Assembly (NCBI RefSeq): GCF_014253065.1
Contig: NZ_JACLZK010000001.1
Location: forward strand, 1,178,001 to 1,242,000
Origin: Campylobacter massiliensis
GTDB lineage: Bacteria; Campylobacterota; Campylobacteria; Campylobacterales; Campylobacteraceae
Length of the DNA: 64,000 nucleotides
Direction: 5' to 3'
Of this stretch, positions 10,025 to 19,132 are shown one piece after another (position 1 is the first letter of the stretch; every line of letters starts with the position of its first letter). The notes beneath the pieces were generated by a model, which worked only from the letters and a program-made list of their open reading frames with translations, made no database searches and was not told the origin of the DNA. The position numbers and the translations under genes were made by a program.

Positions 10025-10782
10025 TGGCTATAACCATTATGCAGCCAAACGACATAGAGAAAATGCGAGCGGCGAATAAAATCGTCGCTCAAACTCTCGA
10101 CTACGTAGAAGGCGTGATCAAGCCCGGCATTTCTTTGCTCGAAATAGATAAAATTTGCGACGATATGATAAGGGCTGCGGGCGCAAAGCCAGCGTTTAAG
10201 GGGCTTTATGGCTTTCCAAACGCCGCTTGTATCAGCGTAAACGAAGTAGTCATCCATGGCATCCCGAACGAATACAAACTACAAGAAGGCGACATCGTAA
10301 GCGTCGATATCGGCTCAAATTTGAACGGGTATTTCGGCGACTCGGCTAGGACTTGGGGCGTGGGTCAAATTTCGCGCGAGGACGAAAAGCTAATCGCTTG
10401 CGCTAAAGATGCGTTATATTTTGCGATAGATACCGTAAAAGCGGGAATGCACTTTAAAGAGCTTAGTTTTGAAATCGAGAAATTTATAAGAGCTCGCGGA
10501 TTTGTTCCGCTAACGGGATTTTGCGGTCACGGCATCGGTAGACGCCCGCACGAAGATCCGCAAATTTTAAATTATTTAGAGGGCGGCAGTCCAAAATCGG
10601 GACCAAAAATAAAAAACGGAATGGTATTTTGCGTGGAGCCGATGATCTGTCAAAAAGACGGCACTCCGGTGATCGGGCCTGACAAATGGAAAGTAACCAG
10701 CAAAGACGGGCTAAGAACCAGCCACTACGAGCACTGCATGGCAGTCATTAATGGACGCGCGGAGATCTTAAGCCTAGCGTAA
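10024..10782 (+). CDS. map: Methionine aminopeptidase, type I
   Basis: This 252-residue enzyme removes N-terminal Met from new proteins. All five metal ligands can be placed: two Asp in SVDIGSNLNGYFGDSARTWG, His in GFCGHGIGRRPHEDPQ, Glu in VFCVEPMI and Glu in SHYEHCMAV. It overlaps secY by one base and is followed by a large hairpin, so it probably ends this transcription unit. Confidence 0.97.
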   Translation: MAITIMQPNDIEKMRAANKIVAQTLDYVEGVIKPGISLLEIDKICDDMIRAAGAKPAFKGLYGFPNAACISVNEVVIHGIPNEYKLQEGDIVSVDIGSNLNGYFGDSARTWGVGQISREDEKLIACAKDALYFAIDTVKAGMHFKELSFEIEKFIRARGFVPLTGFCGHGIGRRPHEDPQILNYLEGGSPKSGPKIKNGMVFCVEPMICQKDGTPVIGPDKWKVTSKDGLRTSHYEHCMAVINGRAEILSLA

Positions 10783-10833
10783 AATTTTAAAATTTACAAA
10801 TCGTTCGTGCGACTTGTAAATTTTAAAATTTTA
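10780..10833 (+). terminator. Long AT-rich hairpin after map
   Basis: Perfect 20-base inverted repeat, left arm 10780-10799 and right arm 10814-10833, beginning at the map stop codon. TCG (10801-10803) and CGA (10810-10812) extend the stem inside after one mismatch. The arms are nearly all A and T (AAAATTTT blocks). It could terminate map transcripts or protect the 3' end. Confidence 0.6.
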
Positions 10834-10907
10834 ATTTGTGGTGAGTTAAAATTTTAATTTCAAACTTCCGCCGAGCGGCGAAAGTAAATTTAACAAAAAG
10901 GAGTTAA

Positions 10908-11126
10908 GTGGCAAAAGACGACGTCATAGAGATCGACGGCAACGTCATCGAGGCGCTGCCAAACGCGACGTTTAAGGTCGAGCTCGACAACAAACACGTG
11001 ATTTTGTGTCATATTGCGGGCAAGATGAGGATGCATTATATAAAAATAATGCCTGGAGACCGCGTAAAGGTGGAACTAACGCCTTATAGTCTGGATAAGG
11101 GTAGGATAATTTACCGACATAAGTAA
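10908..11126 (+). CDS. infA: Translation initiation factor IF-1
   Basis: The 72-residue S1/OB-fold protein starts at GTG 10908 ([20 protein letters not shown]) after AAAAAGGAGTTAA. The core [20 protein letters not shown] and the ending [16 protein letters not shown] are diagnostic. IF-1 blocks the A site during initiation. Use of GTG is supported by the lack of an in-frame ATG at this spot and by the strong ribosome-binding site. Confidence 0.97.
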   Translation: MAKDDVIEIDGNVIEALPNATFKVELDNKHVILCHIAGKMRMHYIKIMPGDRVKVELTPYSLDKGRIIYRHK

Positions 11127-11186
11127 ATTAAAAGCTAAATTTGGCTATACTCAGCCCTTTGCGACAAATTGCTGTATGAAGAATTG

Positions 11187-11215
11187 TTTTCAAAGCCCAC
11201 CACTTGTTTTGAAAA
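11187..11215 (+). promoter_or_regulatory. Inverted repeat in the infA-rpmJ spacer
   Basis: TTTTCAAA (11187-11194) and TTTGAAAA (11208-11215) form an 8-base inverted repeat with a 13-base spacer. It lies in the 156-base gap before rpmJ, which is long for this cluster. It may be a leader structure or operator for the alpha-operon genes, or chance in an AT-rich spacer. Confidence 0.3.
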
Positions 11216-11282
11216 TAGTTGGTTTAAAATTTCGTTAAACCTGATGCAGCCTAAAAGTGGAATAAATTTTTAGGAGACTAGA

Positions 11283-11396
11283 ATGAAAGTTCGTCCTTCT
11301 GTAAAGAAGATGTGTGACAAGTGCAAAATTGTCAAGCGCCAAGGCGTAGTTCGCATAATCTGCGAAAATCCAAAACATAAACAAAGACAAGGATAA
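11283..11396 (+). CDS. rpmJ: 50S ribosomal protein L36
   Basis: This 37-residue protein reads [20 protein letters not shown] and ends [10 protein letters not shown]. It is the zinc-binding form: the ligands Cys11, Cys14, Cys27 and His32 are all present. AGGAG precedes the ATG by five bases. It starts the alpha-operon block, four bases before rpsM. Confidence 0.97.
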   Translation: MKVRPSVKKMCDKCKIVKRQGVVRIICENPKHKQRQG

Positions 11397-11399
11397 AGC

Positions 11400-11768
11400 A
11401 TGGCACGTATCGCAGGTGTGGATTTACCAAAGAAAAAGAGAATCGAATACGGTTTGACCTATATTTACGGTATCGGTCTTCATAAATCTCGTCAAATTTT
11501 GGATGCTACCAAAATTTCTTACGATAAAAGAGTAAACGATCTAACCGAAGACGAAGCTGCGGCTATCCGCAAAGAGATCCAAGAGAACCACGTGGTGGAA
11601 GGCGACCTTAGAAAAAGCGTCGCTATGGACATCAAGGCTCTTATGGACTTAGGAAGCTACCGCGGTCTAAGACACAGAAAAGGTCTTCCGGTGCGCGGTC
11701 AAAAGACTAAAACAAACGCTAGAACTAGAAAAGGCAAGCGCAAAACAGTCGGCGCTGCGACGAAATAA
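11400..11768 (+). CDS. rpsM: 30S ribosomal protein S13
   Basis: The 122-residue product starts [20 protein letters not shown] and contains [14 protein letters not shown] and the C-terminal [21 protein letters not shown]13 contacts the P-site tRNA and forms bridges B1a and B1b. It is nine bases ahead of rpsK. Confidence 0.98.
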   Translation: MARIAGVDLPKKKRIEYGLTYIYGIGLHKSRQILDATKISYDKRVNDLTEDEAAAIRKEIQENHVVEGDLRKSVAMDIKALMDLGSYRGLRHRKGLPVRGQKTKTNARTRKGKRKTVGAATK

Positions 11769-11777
11769 GGATAAGCG

Positions 11778-12170
11778 ATGGCAAAAAGAAAAGTAGTTAA
11801 AAAGAAAATTGTAAGAAAAAGTATCGCTAAAGGTATCGTTTATATAAGCGCGACTTTTAACAACACTATGGTAACGGTTACCGATGAGATGGGAAATGCT
11901 ATCGCTTGGAGTAGTGCTGGCGGACTAGGCTTTAAAGGAAGTAAAAAATCAACTCCTTATGCGGCCCAACAAGCAGTAGAAGACGCTCTAACCAAAGCAA
12001 AAGAGCACGGTATAAAAGAAGTAGGCATCAAAGTACAAGGTCCTGGCAGCGGTAGAGAGACCGCAGTCAAGAGCGTAGGCGCGGTAGAGGGTATAAAAGT
12101 AACGTTTTTAAAAGATATAACCCCGCTTCCGCATAATGGTTGCAGACCGCCGAAACGCCGCCGCGTATAA
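11778..12170 (+). CDS. rpsK: 30S ribosomal protein S11
   Basis: This 130-residue protein has the S11 signature [20 protein letters not shown] and ends [12 protein letters not shown]. It forms part of the platform that holds the mRNA exit region. Both ends and the length fit the family. Confidence 0.98.
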   Translation: MAKRKVVKKKIVRKSIAKGIVYISATFNNTMVTVTDEMGNAIAWSSAGGLGFKGSKKSTPYAAQQAVEDALTKAKEHGIKEVGIKVQGPGSGRETAVKSVGAVEGIKVTFLKDITPLPHNGCRPPKRRRV

Positions 12171-12192
12171 TTAGAAATTTAGGAGAATTATT

Positions 12193-12819
12193 ATGGCTAG
12201 ATATAGAGGACCCGTTGAAAAATTAGAAAGAAGACTCGGCGTTAGTTTGGCGCTAAAGGGTGAGCGTCGCTTGGCAGGTAAGAGCGCGCTTGATAAAAGA
12301 CCTTACGCTCCGGGACAACACGGACAAAGAAGAAGCAAGATAAGCGAATACGGCTTGCAGCTTCGCGAAAAACAAAAAGCTAAATTTATGTACGGCATTA
12401 GCGAGAAGCAATTCCGCCACTTATTCCAAGAGGCTGCTCGCCGCGAGGGAAATACCGGTGCGCTTTTGGTACAGCTTTTAGAGCAAAGATTAGATAACGT
12501 AGTTTACAGAATGGGCTTTGCGACGACTCGCCGCTTCGCTCGTCAGCTAGTTACTCACGGACATATTTTAGTAAACGGCAAGAGAGTAGATATTCCTTCT
12601 TACAGAGTCCAAGCTGGCGCTAAAGTAGAGGTTATCGAGAAGTCTAAAAACAATCCGCAAATCGTTCGCGCGATCGATCTTACGGCACAAACCGGCATCG
12701 TAGCTTGGGTTGACGTCGAAAAAGATAAAAAATTCGGAATTTTCACAAGAACTCCGGAAAGGGAAGAAGTCGTCATTCCTGTCGAGGAAAGATTCATAGT
12801 AGAGCTTTATTCGAAATAA
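12193..12819 (+). CDS. rpsD: 30S ribosomal protein S4
   Basis: The 208-residue product starts [20 protein letters not shown], followed by an S4 RNA-binding domain ([20 protein letters not shown], then [18 protein letters not shown]). S4 starts 16S 5'-domain assembly and is the alpha-operon repressor in E. coli; no such leader can be identified here. TTTAGGAGAATTATT precedes the ATG. Confidence 0.98.
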   Translation: MARYRGPVEKLERRLGVSLALKGERRLAGKSALDKRPYAPGQHGQRRSKISEYGLQLREKQKAKFMYGISEKQFRHLFQEAARREGNTGALLVQLLEQRLDNVVYRMGFATTRRFARQLVTHGHILVNGKRVDIPSYRVQAGAKVEVIEKSKNNPQIVRAIDLTAQTGIVAWVDVEKDKKFGIFTRTPEREEVVIPVEERFIVELYSK

Positions 12820-12833
12820 TAAGGGGTATAACG

Positions 12834-13847
12834 ATGAGAAAAATTACCACATCAGCTTATATGCCTACCGAAATTTCAGTAGAGAGTATAAGCGAGAATG
12901 TCGCCAGAATAACTGCGTATCCGTTTGAAACGGGTTATGCGGTCACTTTGGCTCATCCGCTAAGACGACTTTTATATAGCAGCACGGTTGGATTTGCGGC
13001 TACGGGCGTCAAAATAGAGGGCGTATCTCACGAATTTGATTCGATGAGAGGCATGCTCGAGGACGTAGCGCAGTTTATTATAAATTTAAAAAACATCCGC
13101 TTTAAGCTAAAAAACGAGTCTGAGCGCGAAGTGGTCGAGTATTCGTTTAAAGGTCCAAAAGAGATAAAAGCCGGCGATCTAAAAAGCGATGTCGTAGATA
13201 TCGTAAATCCGGACGCCTATCTTGCGACCATAAACGAGGATGCGGAGCTTAAATTTTCCGTAATCATCCAAAAAGGTATCGGATACGTCCCAAGCGAAGA
13301 GATAAGAGACAATACCGAAGAGGGTTATATAGCTCTTGACGCGTTCTTTACGCCTGTTAAAAAAGCCGTTTACGAGCTAGTAAACGTTCTAGTTGAGGAC
13401 AATCCCGACTATGAGAAGATTATTTTCACGGTTACGACGGACGGACAAGTGGGCGCGATCGAGGCGTTTAAACACGCGATCGAGGCGATGTATCAGCAGA
13501 TGTCGGTGTTTAAAGGCGTTTTAAATATCGACGTTTCGGCAGGTCTAAACTCTCAAACTTCTGGCAGCGAGCATGCGAAACTACTTCAAAGCGTAGAAGA
13601 GCTAAATTTGAGCGCCAGAAGCTTTAACTGCCTTGATAAAGCCGAGATTAGATTTATCGGCGAGCTTGCTTTGATGGATGAAAACGAGCTAAAAGAGCTT
13701 AAAAATTTAGGTAAAAAATCTCTAGAAGAGATTAAGGCCGTTATGCAAGAGATCGGATATCCGGTCGGCGGCGACCTAGGCGGCGGCAAAGATCAACTCA
13801 AGAAAAAAATCGCCGACCTAAAATCACAAATGAGTGCAAAAGAGTAA
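12834..13847 (+). CDS. rpoA: RNA polymerase subunit alpha
   Basis: This 337-residue protein has the two usual domains. The N-terminal assembly domain contains [20 protein letters not shown], and the C-terminal domain (residues about 255-320) contains the helix-hairpin-helix [17 protein letters not shown], which binds UP elements and activators. It ends in a Lys-rich tail. It lies between rpsD and rplQ, as in most bacteria. Confidence 0.98.
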   Translation: MRKITTSAYMPTEISVESISENVARITAYPFETGYAVTLAHPLRRLLYSSTVGFAATGVKIEGVSHEFDSMRGMLEDVAQFIINLKNIRFKLKNESEREVVEYSFKGPKEIKAGDLKSDVVDIVNPDAYLATINEDAELKFSVIIQKGIGYVPSEEIRDNTEEGYIALDAFFTPVKKAVYELVNVLVEDNPDYEKIIFTVTTDGQVGAIEAFKHAIEAMYQQMSVFKGVLNIDVSAGLNSQTSGSEHAKLLQSVEELNLSARSFNCLDKAEIRFIGELALMDENELKELKNLGKKSLEEIKAVMQEIGYPVGGDLGGGKDQLKKKIADLKSQMSAKE

Positions 13848-13858
13848 AAGGAACATAA

Positions 13859-14215
13859 ATGAGACACGGTCACGGATACAGAAAACTAGGTAGGACGTCG
13901 GCTCACCGCTCGGCTCTACTTAAAAATTTAGCTATCGCTATCATCAAAAGCGAAAAGATAGAGACGACCTTGCCTAAGGCAAAAGAGTTAAGAAGCTATA
14001 TCGAAAAGCTAATCACCAGAGCTAGAAAAGGCGACAGCAACGCTCACAGAGCGGTTTTTGCTAGCTTGCAGGATAAAGAAACTACGAACAAGCTAGTAAC
14101 CGAGCTTGCTCCGAAATTCGTAGGTAAAAACGGCGGATATACGCGCATCGTTAAGACTCGCGTTCGCCGAGGCGATGCTGCCGAGATGGCTTATATCGAG
14201 CTAATCAAAGAATAA
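13859..14215 (+). CDS. rplQ: 50S ribosomal protein L17
   Basis: The 118-residue product starts [20 protein letters not shown] and ends [16 protein letters not shown], both L17 hallmarks. It is the last gene of the alpha block. A strong intrinsic terminator follows six bases after the stop. Confidence 0.98.
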   Translation: MRHGHGYRKLGRTSAHRSALLKNLAIAIIKSEKIETTLPKAKELRSYIEKLITRARKGDSNAHRAVFASLQDKETTNKLVTELAPKFVGKNGGYTRIVKTRVRRGDAAEMAYIELIKE

Positions 14216-14220
14216 TTTTT

Positions 14221-14248
14221 AGAGAGCTTCGGCTCTCTTTTTCTTTTT
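14221..14248 (+). terminator. Intrinsic terminator of the alpha operon
   Basis: AGAGAGC (14221-14227), TTCG tetraloop (14228-14231), GCTCTCT (14232-14238), then a T-rich run TTTTCTTTTT. This is the clearest Rho-independent terminator in the window and closes the whole ribosomal cluster. Confidence 0.93.
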
Positions 14249-14687
14249 AAATTTATCCACTTCAGCTATCTCAAAACTCACTTGATTTTCCATCTCAATT
14301 AAATTTGTTTGCTTCTCTGCTACATCGTTTGTAATTTTACATATGGGCGGAAAATGAGAAATTTTGTAGCGACTTTTATTCTAAATTTTATGTGATTTTA
14401 TGTACAAATTTGCCTTTTAAAGGTTTGCTTACATAGCAAACGCCTAATATGTCAAATTTATCTAAAAACAATCTTATAATGTGCAACGACCGATTGTATA
14501 AAATTATTTTGAGCTTTATATTGCGTACTGCATCCTTTTACTATTGCGCTTTTTCGTTCTCAGCCTTTGCTGGCATCTTTTAAATTTGGCTTGATCACAT
14601 ATAGAATCGCCTCAAATTCTAAATTTAACTAGATTAAAAATAGCGGCCAAAACGCCAAACTCATAGCGTATTTAAAATTTTATCTGC
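14249..14687. other. Gene-free spacer after the ribosomal cluster
   Basis: About 440 AT-rich bases without a supported gene. A minus-strand frame of roughly 57 codons is open from near 14391 down to about 14217, but it has no start codon near its beginning and runs into the rplQ terminator, so it is probably chance or a gene remnant. Confidence 0.5.
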
Positions 14688-14693
14688 TATAAT
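14688..14693 (+). promoter_or_regulatory. Extended -10 promoter element for nfuA-like gene
   Basis: TATAAT preceded by TGC (TGCTATAAT) lies 25 bases before the NfuA-like start. It matches the extended -10 type used by the housekeeping sigma factor in Campylobacter. No clear -35 is needed or seen. Confidence 0.75.
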
Positions 14694-14718
14694 ATCTCAA
14701 AAATTTAAAAGGTTAAAA

Positions 14719-14988
14719 ATGATCCCATTTACTGATGAAGAGCTTTTAAAGCCCGTAAAAGCAAGCCTGCAAAAGGTTTTGCCTATGCTTGAAAACGACG
14801 GCGGAGGTATGGAGCTATTAGGTATCAAAAACGGCAAAATTTACGTCCGTCTAACCGGCCACTGCCACGGTTGCGCAGCTAGCTCGACCACGCTAAAATA
14901 CGGCATCGAGCGCCAGCTCCGCATGGATATCCACCCCGAGCTAGAGGTCGTAAACATCCCTATCGGCGAGGAAGTTAAATTTGATTGA
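14719..14988 (+). CDS. NifU C-terminal-domain protein (NfuA-like Fe-S carrier)
   Basis: This 89-residue protein is a stand-alone NifU C-terminal domain. It has DGGGMELLGI near residue 27 and the cluster-binding CHGC (Cys49, Cys52) followed by AASSTTLKYGIE. Such proteins carry a [4Fe-4S] cluster to apo-proteins. It lacks the degenerate A-type domain of E. coli NfuA. A good promoter precedes it, and its end overlaps the next gene by eight bases, so it leads an operon with the helical protein and murE. Confidence 0.92.
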   Translation: MIPFTDEELLKPVKASLQKVLPMLENDGGGMELLGIKNGKIYVRLTGHCHGCAASSTTLKYGIERQLRMDIHPELEVVNIPIGEEVKFD

Positions 14989-15526
14989 TTATAAAAAGGC
15001 GGGACTAAAAGCGTTTAACAAGGGCGATTATGACGCCGCTGCGAGCTATTTTTCGCTCGCCTACGACAAAAAACCGGACAAAAAACTACTTTTTCTCATT
15101 ATGCTTTGCTCGCTTGCTAAGACTCGCCGCGACGAGGCGATGACGCTTTTTGAGATATTTAAGCTAAAAGATAAGCTCGGTATGAGCCCGGACGAGCTGG
15201 AGGAAATTTTAGGCGCGCTCGAGGCGAAATTTAACGACGATGAGAGCCTTGAGGAGCAAAATGCGATCAGCTACGCCGATTTTATGGATGCGGTTAGGCG
15301 CGGCGGATTTAAAAGCACCTTTGAGGACATCATGTTTTCCACGCGTGTGATGATCGATAACCGCGACGATTTTCTCGAGTTTTTGCAAAATCTTATCAAA
15401 AACGACTTCATCGAAATGGGGCTAAACTACATCGAGACCGCGGCCGTGATGTTTGCCGGCGACGAACGGCTAAGCGCGCTGGCTCGCGAAATCAACGAAA
15501 AGGCCGAAAGTGAAAATTTACGTTAA
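14981..15526 (+). CDS. Helical TPR-like protein of unknown function
   Basis: This 181-residue soluble protein begins with a tetratricopeptide-like pair of helices (YKKAGLKAFNKGDYDAAASY near residue 3) and continues as acidic alpha-helix. There is no signal peptide or membrane segment. The start is TTG at 14981 because no ATG or GTG is available nearby; it overlaps nfuA by eight bases. Its 3' end overlaps the murE start by 17 bases. The steady position between an Fe-S carrier and murE suggests a conserved Campylobacter protein, but no function can be assigned. Confidence 0.85.
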   Translation: MIDYKKAGLKAFNKGDYDAAASYFSLAYDKKPDKKLLFLIMLCSLAKTRRDEAMTLFEIFKLKDKLGMSPDELEEILGALEAKFNDDESLEEQNAISYADFMDAVRRGGFKSTFEDIMFSTRVMIDNRDDFLEFLQNLIKNDFIEMGLNYIETAAVMFAGDERLSALAREINEKAESENLR

Positions 15527-16802
15527 AGAGGGCTTCGTCACCGACAACTCGAACGAATGCGAAGCGGGTTGCTGTTTCGTAAAAACGGCGACGAACGCCA
15601 AATTTGAAGCCGCCGCCGAAGCAAAGGGCGCAAAAATCATAAATTTGGCCGAGTGCAAGCGGCTACTAGGTATCGACGAGAACATCAAAATCATCGGCAT
15701 TACGGGCACCAACGGCAAGACCACGACTGCAGCGCTTATCTGCGCTACGCTGTTAAATTTAGGCTACAAATGCGGCCTGTGCGGCACTCGCGGCGCTTTT
15801 ATAAACAATGAACGCATAGACGACAAGGCGCTAACGACGAGCGAAATTTTACGCACGCTTAGCTACCTAAAAGCCGCTAGCGAGCGCGGCTGCGAGTACT
15901 TCGTGATGGAGGTTAGCTCGCACGCTATCGCGCAAAAACGCATCGAGAGCCTATCCTTTGCGATGAAAATTTTTACGAATTTGACCCAAGACCATCTCGA
16001 CTATCACGGCACGCTTGAAGAGTACGCGCGCGTAAAGAGCGAGTTTTTCGCAGACGATGCGCCAAAGCTCATAAATATAGACGACCGCGGCGGGATCAAA
16101 TTTAACCCCGCAAATGCCTTAACCTATGCGCTGCACGCCGACGCGGACTTTGCGCCCGGCGAGTATTCGCTAGAAGGCGGTATACGCGCGACACTAAAGA
16201 CCCCGCGCGGGCAAATGACGCTAAGTTCAAATTTGCACGGCGAATTTAACCTCTACAATCTCATCGTAGCCGTCTCTTGCGTCGCGACGCTGACGGATAG
16301 ACCGCTAGAGCAGATCGCGCGCGCCGCGGCGGAATTTGACGGCGTCGAGGGGCGCATGGAGGTCGTTAGTCGCGAGCCGCTCGTGATCGTGGACTTTGCG
16401 CACACTCCAGACGGCATCGAAAAGGTGCTAAATGCATTGCGCCATCGCAAAATCGTCGCGGTTTTCGGTGCCGGAGGAGATAGAGATCGCACCAAACGTC
16501 CTAAAATGGGCGCAATAGCGCAAAAATACGCGCACAGACTCGTCGTCACCAGCGATAATCCCCGAAGCGAAGAGCCAGAAAGCATCATCGCTGAGATCTG
16601 CGGCGGCCTAGAGATGAACGAGCGCGTAAAATGTATTGCAAACCGCAAAGAGGCTATAAAATACGCGCTTGAAAGCCTTGCGCATGACGAAATTTTAGTG
16701 ATTTTGGGCAAGGGCGACGAAACCTATCAGGAGATCAAGGGCGTAAAATATCCGTTTAGCGACAAAGAGGTCGTGCGCGAACTTTTGGACGGACGCGCCT
16801 AA
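15510..16802 (+). CDS. murE: UDP-MurNAc-tripeptide synthetase (meso-diaminopimelate-adding)
   Basis: This 430-residue Mur ligase adds the third amino acid to the cell-wall stem peptide. The ATP-binding loop TGTNGKTTT is at residues 65-73, followed by EVSSHAIAQKRI and a central NLTQDHLDYHGTLEEYA. The C-terminal DNPRSEEP motif (near residue 347) is the diaminopimelate-binding signature rather than the lysine type. It is shorter than E. coli MurE (about 495), with a reduced N-terminal domain. It starts at GTG inside the preceding gene, indicating coupling. Confidence 0.96.
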   Translation: MKIYVKEGFVTDNSNECEAGCCFVKTATNAKFEAAAEAKGAKIINLAECKRLLGIDENIKIIGITGTNGKTTTAALICATLLNLGYKCGLCGTRGAFINNERIDDKALTTSEILRTLSYLKAASERGCEYFVMEVSSHAIAQKRIESLSFAMKIFTNLTQDHLDYHGTLEEYARVKSEFFADDAPKLINIDDRGGIKFNPANALTYALHADADFAPGEYSLEGGIRATLKTPRGQMTLSSNLHGEFNLYNLIVAVSCVATLTDRPLEQIARAAAEFDGVEGRMEVVSREPLVIVDFAHTPDGIEKVLNALRHRKIVAVFGAGGDRDRTKRPKMGAIAQKYAHRLVVTSDNPRSEEPESIIAEICGGLEMNERVKCIANRKEAIKYALESLAHDEILVILGKGDETYQEIKGVKYPFSDKEVVRELLDGRA

Positions 16803-17041
16803 ATTTACGAACAAAACGGCGACGAAGCAAGGGTGAATTTGAGTAAAATTTGCCTTTGTTTGCGTCTAAATTTCTATTTTACTGCCGAGCGGCGTCAAAT
16901 TTGTCGCAGCTTTTATCGCTCGCGCAAATGCCTCCAAAATCAAATTTAATCACAAATTTAACTCCGAATTTTATCTCGTCAAGCAAGCAAAAACGAATCG
17001 CCGCGACTACATAAAGTTGCTTTTCGCGGCTAAATTTATAG

Positions 17042-17047
17042 TATAAT
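17042..17047 (+). promoter_or_regulatory. -10 promoter element for panD
   Basis: TATAAT in the context TAGTATAATTTT lies 28 bases before the panD ATG. The A/T-rich upstream context fits a Campylobacter housekeeping promoter. Confidence 0.7.
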
Positions 17048-17074
17048 TTTCCCAAAAAACACAAAGGACTGCCG

Positions 17075-17422
17075 ATGAAAATCGAAATTTTATCAAGCAA
17101 AATCCACCGCGCGCGCGTGACGGACGCCAACCTAAACTACGTGGGCTCGGTCACGATCGGACCCGAGCTCATCGAGGCTGCGGGGCTTTGCGAGTACCAA
17201 AAAGTCGAGATCCTAAACGTCAATAACGGCGAGCGCTTCGCTACTTACGTGATCCGCGGCGAGAAAAAGGGCGAGATATGCCTAAACGGCGCGGCCGCGC
17301 GCAAAGTCTGCGTCGGCGACGTCGTCATTATTGTTGCTTACGCGCTTCTTAGCGCCAAAAAAGCGAGAGATTTCGAACCAAAAATCGTGCAGGTAAACGA
17401 GCAAAACGAGATCGTAAAATAA
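17075..17422 (+). CDS. panD: Aspartate 1-decarboxylase precursor
   Basis: This 115-residue pyruvoyl enzyme makes beta-alanine from aspartate for pantothenate and coenzyme A. The self-cleavage site is visible: LNYVGSVTI, with Gly24-Ser25 where the chain breaks and Ser becomes the pyruvoyl group. The active-site Tyr ([10 protein letters not shown] region) and the NVNNGERF segment also match. It is a single-gene unit with its own promoter; its pantothenate partners (panB, panC) are not in this window. Confidence 0.96.
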   Translation: MKIEILSSKIHRARVTDANLNYVGSVTIGPELIEAAGLCEYQKVEILNVNNGERFATYVIRGEKKGEICLNGAAARKVCVGDVVIIVAYALLSAKKARDFEPKIVQVNEQNEIVK

Positions 17423-17666
17423 TATATGTCCAAATTTGCCGTTTCTGCGGCGTGGCGTTTAAATTTACGTTTTATGGCGCTGAGTCAAATTTGCGGTAAG
17501 ATCTAAGCTAGCTAGCACGACGGTCATTTGCGAACGGACGAAAGACGAATGCGCCGAATATCAATTTATTCAATTTTGCCGCCGTTTGGCGTTAAATTTG
17601 ACGCGGTCGGTAAAATTTGGCGAAAATAGGCAAAATTTTGCGCCTGAATTTAAAAGGATTCGCAAA

Positions 17667-18443
17667 ATGATAGCGATTTATTTTAGCTCCACGGGCAACA
17701 CTAAGCATTGCGTAAAGAGATTTATAGAGCGCCTGGGCGGCGGTATCCCTGCGGTTTCGATCGAGGACGGGGCTTGCGGCGAGTTGCTAAAACGCCACGA
17801 TGATGTGATCCTCGCCTACCCCGTTTACTTTAGCGACCTGCCGCAAATCGTGCGCGAGTTCATTTGCGAAAACAGCGCGAATTTTTGCGGTAAAAACGTC
17901 TTTATCATCGCTACGATGGAGATTTTTAGCGGCGACGGAGCGGGCTGCGCGGCTAGGATATTAAGGCGGGCGGGCGCGAAAATAACGGGCGGCGCACACA
18001 TCAGAATGCCCGCGTTTATCCTCGACGTGGCGATTTTTAGTTATTCGGCGCAGAAAAACGAGCGCCTGATCAAAGAGGCAAACGCCAAGCTAGAGCGCGC
18101 CTCGGAGGCATTTGCCGCGGGTAAACCGCCGCAAGAGGGGCTAGGCATGCTATGCCGCATCGCGGGGCTTTTAGGGCAGCGGCTATGGATGAAAATTTGG
18201 GACAAAACGCCCTTTGCCAGGTGCAAACCGAGCCTCGATACGGCGCGGTGTAGCGGCTGCGGCAAGTGCGCGAGGTCCTGTCCGATGCAAAATATAAAAA
18301 TCGTGCACGGTAAAGCAAAATTCGGCGAGCGCTGCACGATTTGCTACAGATGTGTGAACAAGTGCAGGCAAAAGGCGATAACGATCCTCGGCAAGGCGGT
18401 AAATCTGGAAAAATCAGTCGCGGCGGAGCTCAAAGATATCTGA
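17667..18443 (+). CDS. EFR1-type flavodoxin-ferredoxin fusion
   Basis: Starting at ATG 17667 (after AAAAGGATTCGCAAA) gives 258 residues. Residues 1-150 are a flavodoxin-like domain with FMN loop SSTGNT (7-12) and YPVYFSDLP. Residues about 195-245 hold two [4Fe-4S] motifs, CSGCGKCARSCP and CTICYRCVNKCR; the second lacks the final Pro. Such fusions shuttle electrons in anaerobes. The longer upstream frame from 17586 crosses AAATTT-rich spacer and is rejected. No partner oxidoreductase is adjacent, so the substrate is unknown. Confidence 0.88.
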   Translation: MIAIYFSSTGNTKHCVKRFIERLGGGIPAVSIEDGACGELLKRHDDVILAYPVYFSDLPQIVREFICENSANFCGKNVFIIATMEIFSGDGAGCAARILRRAGAKITGGAHIRMPAFILDVAIFSYSAQKNERLIKEANAKLERASEAFAAGKPPQEGLGMLCRIAGLLGQRLWMKIWDKTPFARCKPSLDTARCSGCGKCARSCPMQNIKIVHGKAKFGERCTICYRCVNKCRQKAITILGKAVNLEKSVAAELKDI

Positions 18444-18814
18444 CGCGCGCTCGTTCGGGCGGACCAGCTCGCTAATTTATTTTGTTTCGCTTTGCGCTCG
18501 GCTTTTAAATTTGCCGAAATGATCCAAATTTAGCGCCCGCCGAGTCCACGTTACTTGGCAAATCAATCATACTGGATTTTACTACGGCTCGTTGCAGGCA
18601 CGCTTGCGGGAGCCAAAATGGATCAAAACTCGCGCGGTTCATATAAAGTAAAATTCTATCATCAAATTTGACGGCTTTTCGGACTTAAATTTATCCGTCC
18701 GCGCTCGCATCCGCCGCGAGTTTTAAAGGCGGGAACGAAACTTGCATTGCAGAGCTTAAAAAAGTAAATTTAGCTTAAATTGGCTAAAATAACGCGAAAT
18801 TTGAAAGGATGTTT
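18444..18814. other. Gene-free spacer
   Basis: About 370 bases with no supported gene. It contains several AAATTT words with GC-rich flanks (for example TTTAAATTTGCC and ATCAAATTTGACGG). The last bases hold the AAAGGA ribosome-binding site of ybaB. Confidence 0.5.
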
Positions 18815-19132
18815 ATGTTTGAGGGGATCGATTTTTCAAAAATGGGACAGATGCTCGAGGAGGCGCAAAAAAAGGCGCAAGAAATCGAGCAGGAGAGCCA
18901 AAAGCGCGAATTTAGCGTAAAAAGCGGCGGCGGGCTCATTAGCGTAAGGGCAAACGGCAAGGGCGAGGTGCTCGATATCAGCATCGACGATAGCTTGCTG
19001 GAGGACAAGGAGAGCTTGCAGATTTTGCTTATCAGCGCCGTAAACGACGTGCTAAAGATGATCGAGGACGACCGCAAAAACGCCGCGTCAAGGATGCTGG
19101 GCGGGTTTGCCGGCATGGGACTAGGGCAATGA
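18815..19132 (+). CDS. YbaB/EbfC-family nucleoid-associated protein
   Basis: From ATG 18815 the product is 105 residues, starting MFEGIDFSKMGQMLEEAQKK, the usual YbaB opening. A second ATG six bases upstream is too close to AAAGGA and is less likely. The helical N-terminus is followed by the sheet GGGLISVRANGKGEVLDISI. Family members are dimers that bind DNA loosely, often encoded beside dnaX or recR. Here the neighbour is instead a PDZ protein, overlapping by four bases (ATGA). Confidence 0.93.
   Translation: MFEGIDFSKMGQMLEEAQKKAQEIEQESQKREFSVKSGGGLISVRANGKGEVLDISIDDSLLEDKESLQILLISAVNDVLKMIEDDRKNAASRMLGGFAGMGLGQ

Noticed and set aside
14217-14391. Open minus-strand frame of about 57 codons beside the rplQ terminator
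   Set aside because: No start codon near its beginning, it runs through the terminator, and no family resemblance was seen.
17586-17666. Upstream extension of the flavodoxin-ferredoxin gene
   Set aside because: The extension is spacer-like, while ATG 17667 has a ribosome-binding site and begins directly at the flavodoxin fold.
18041-18371. Three long minus-strand frames inside the flavodoxin-ferredoxin gene
   Set aside because: They are antisense shadows of a confident GC-rich coding gene.
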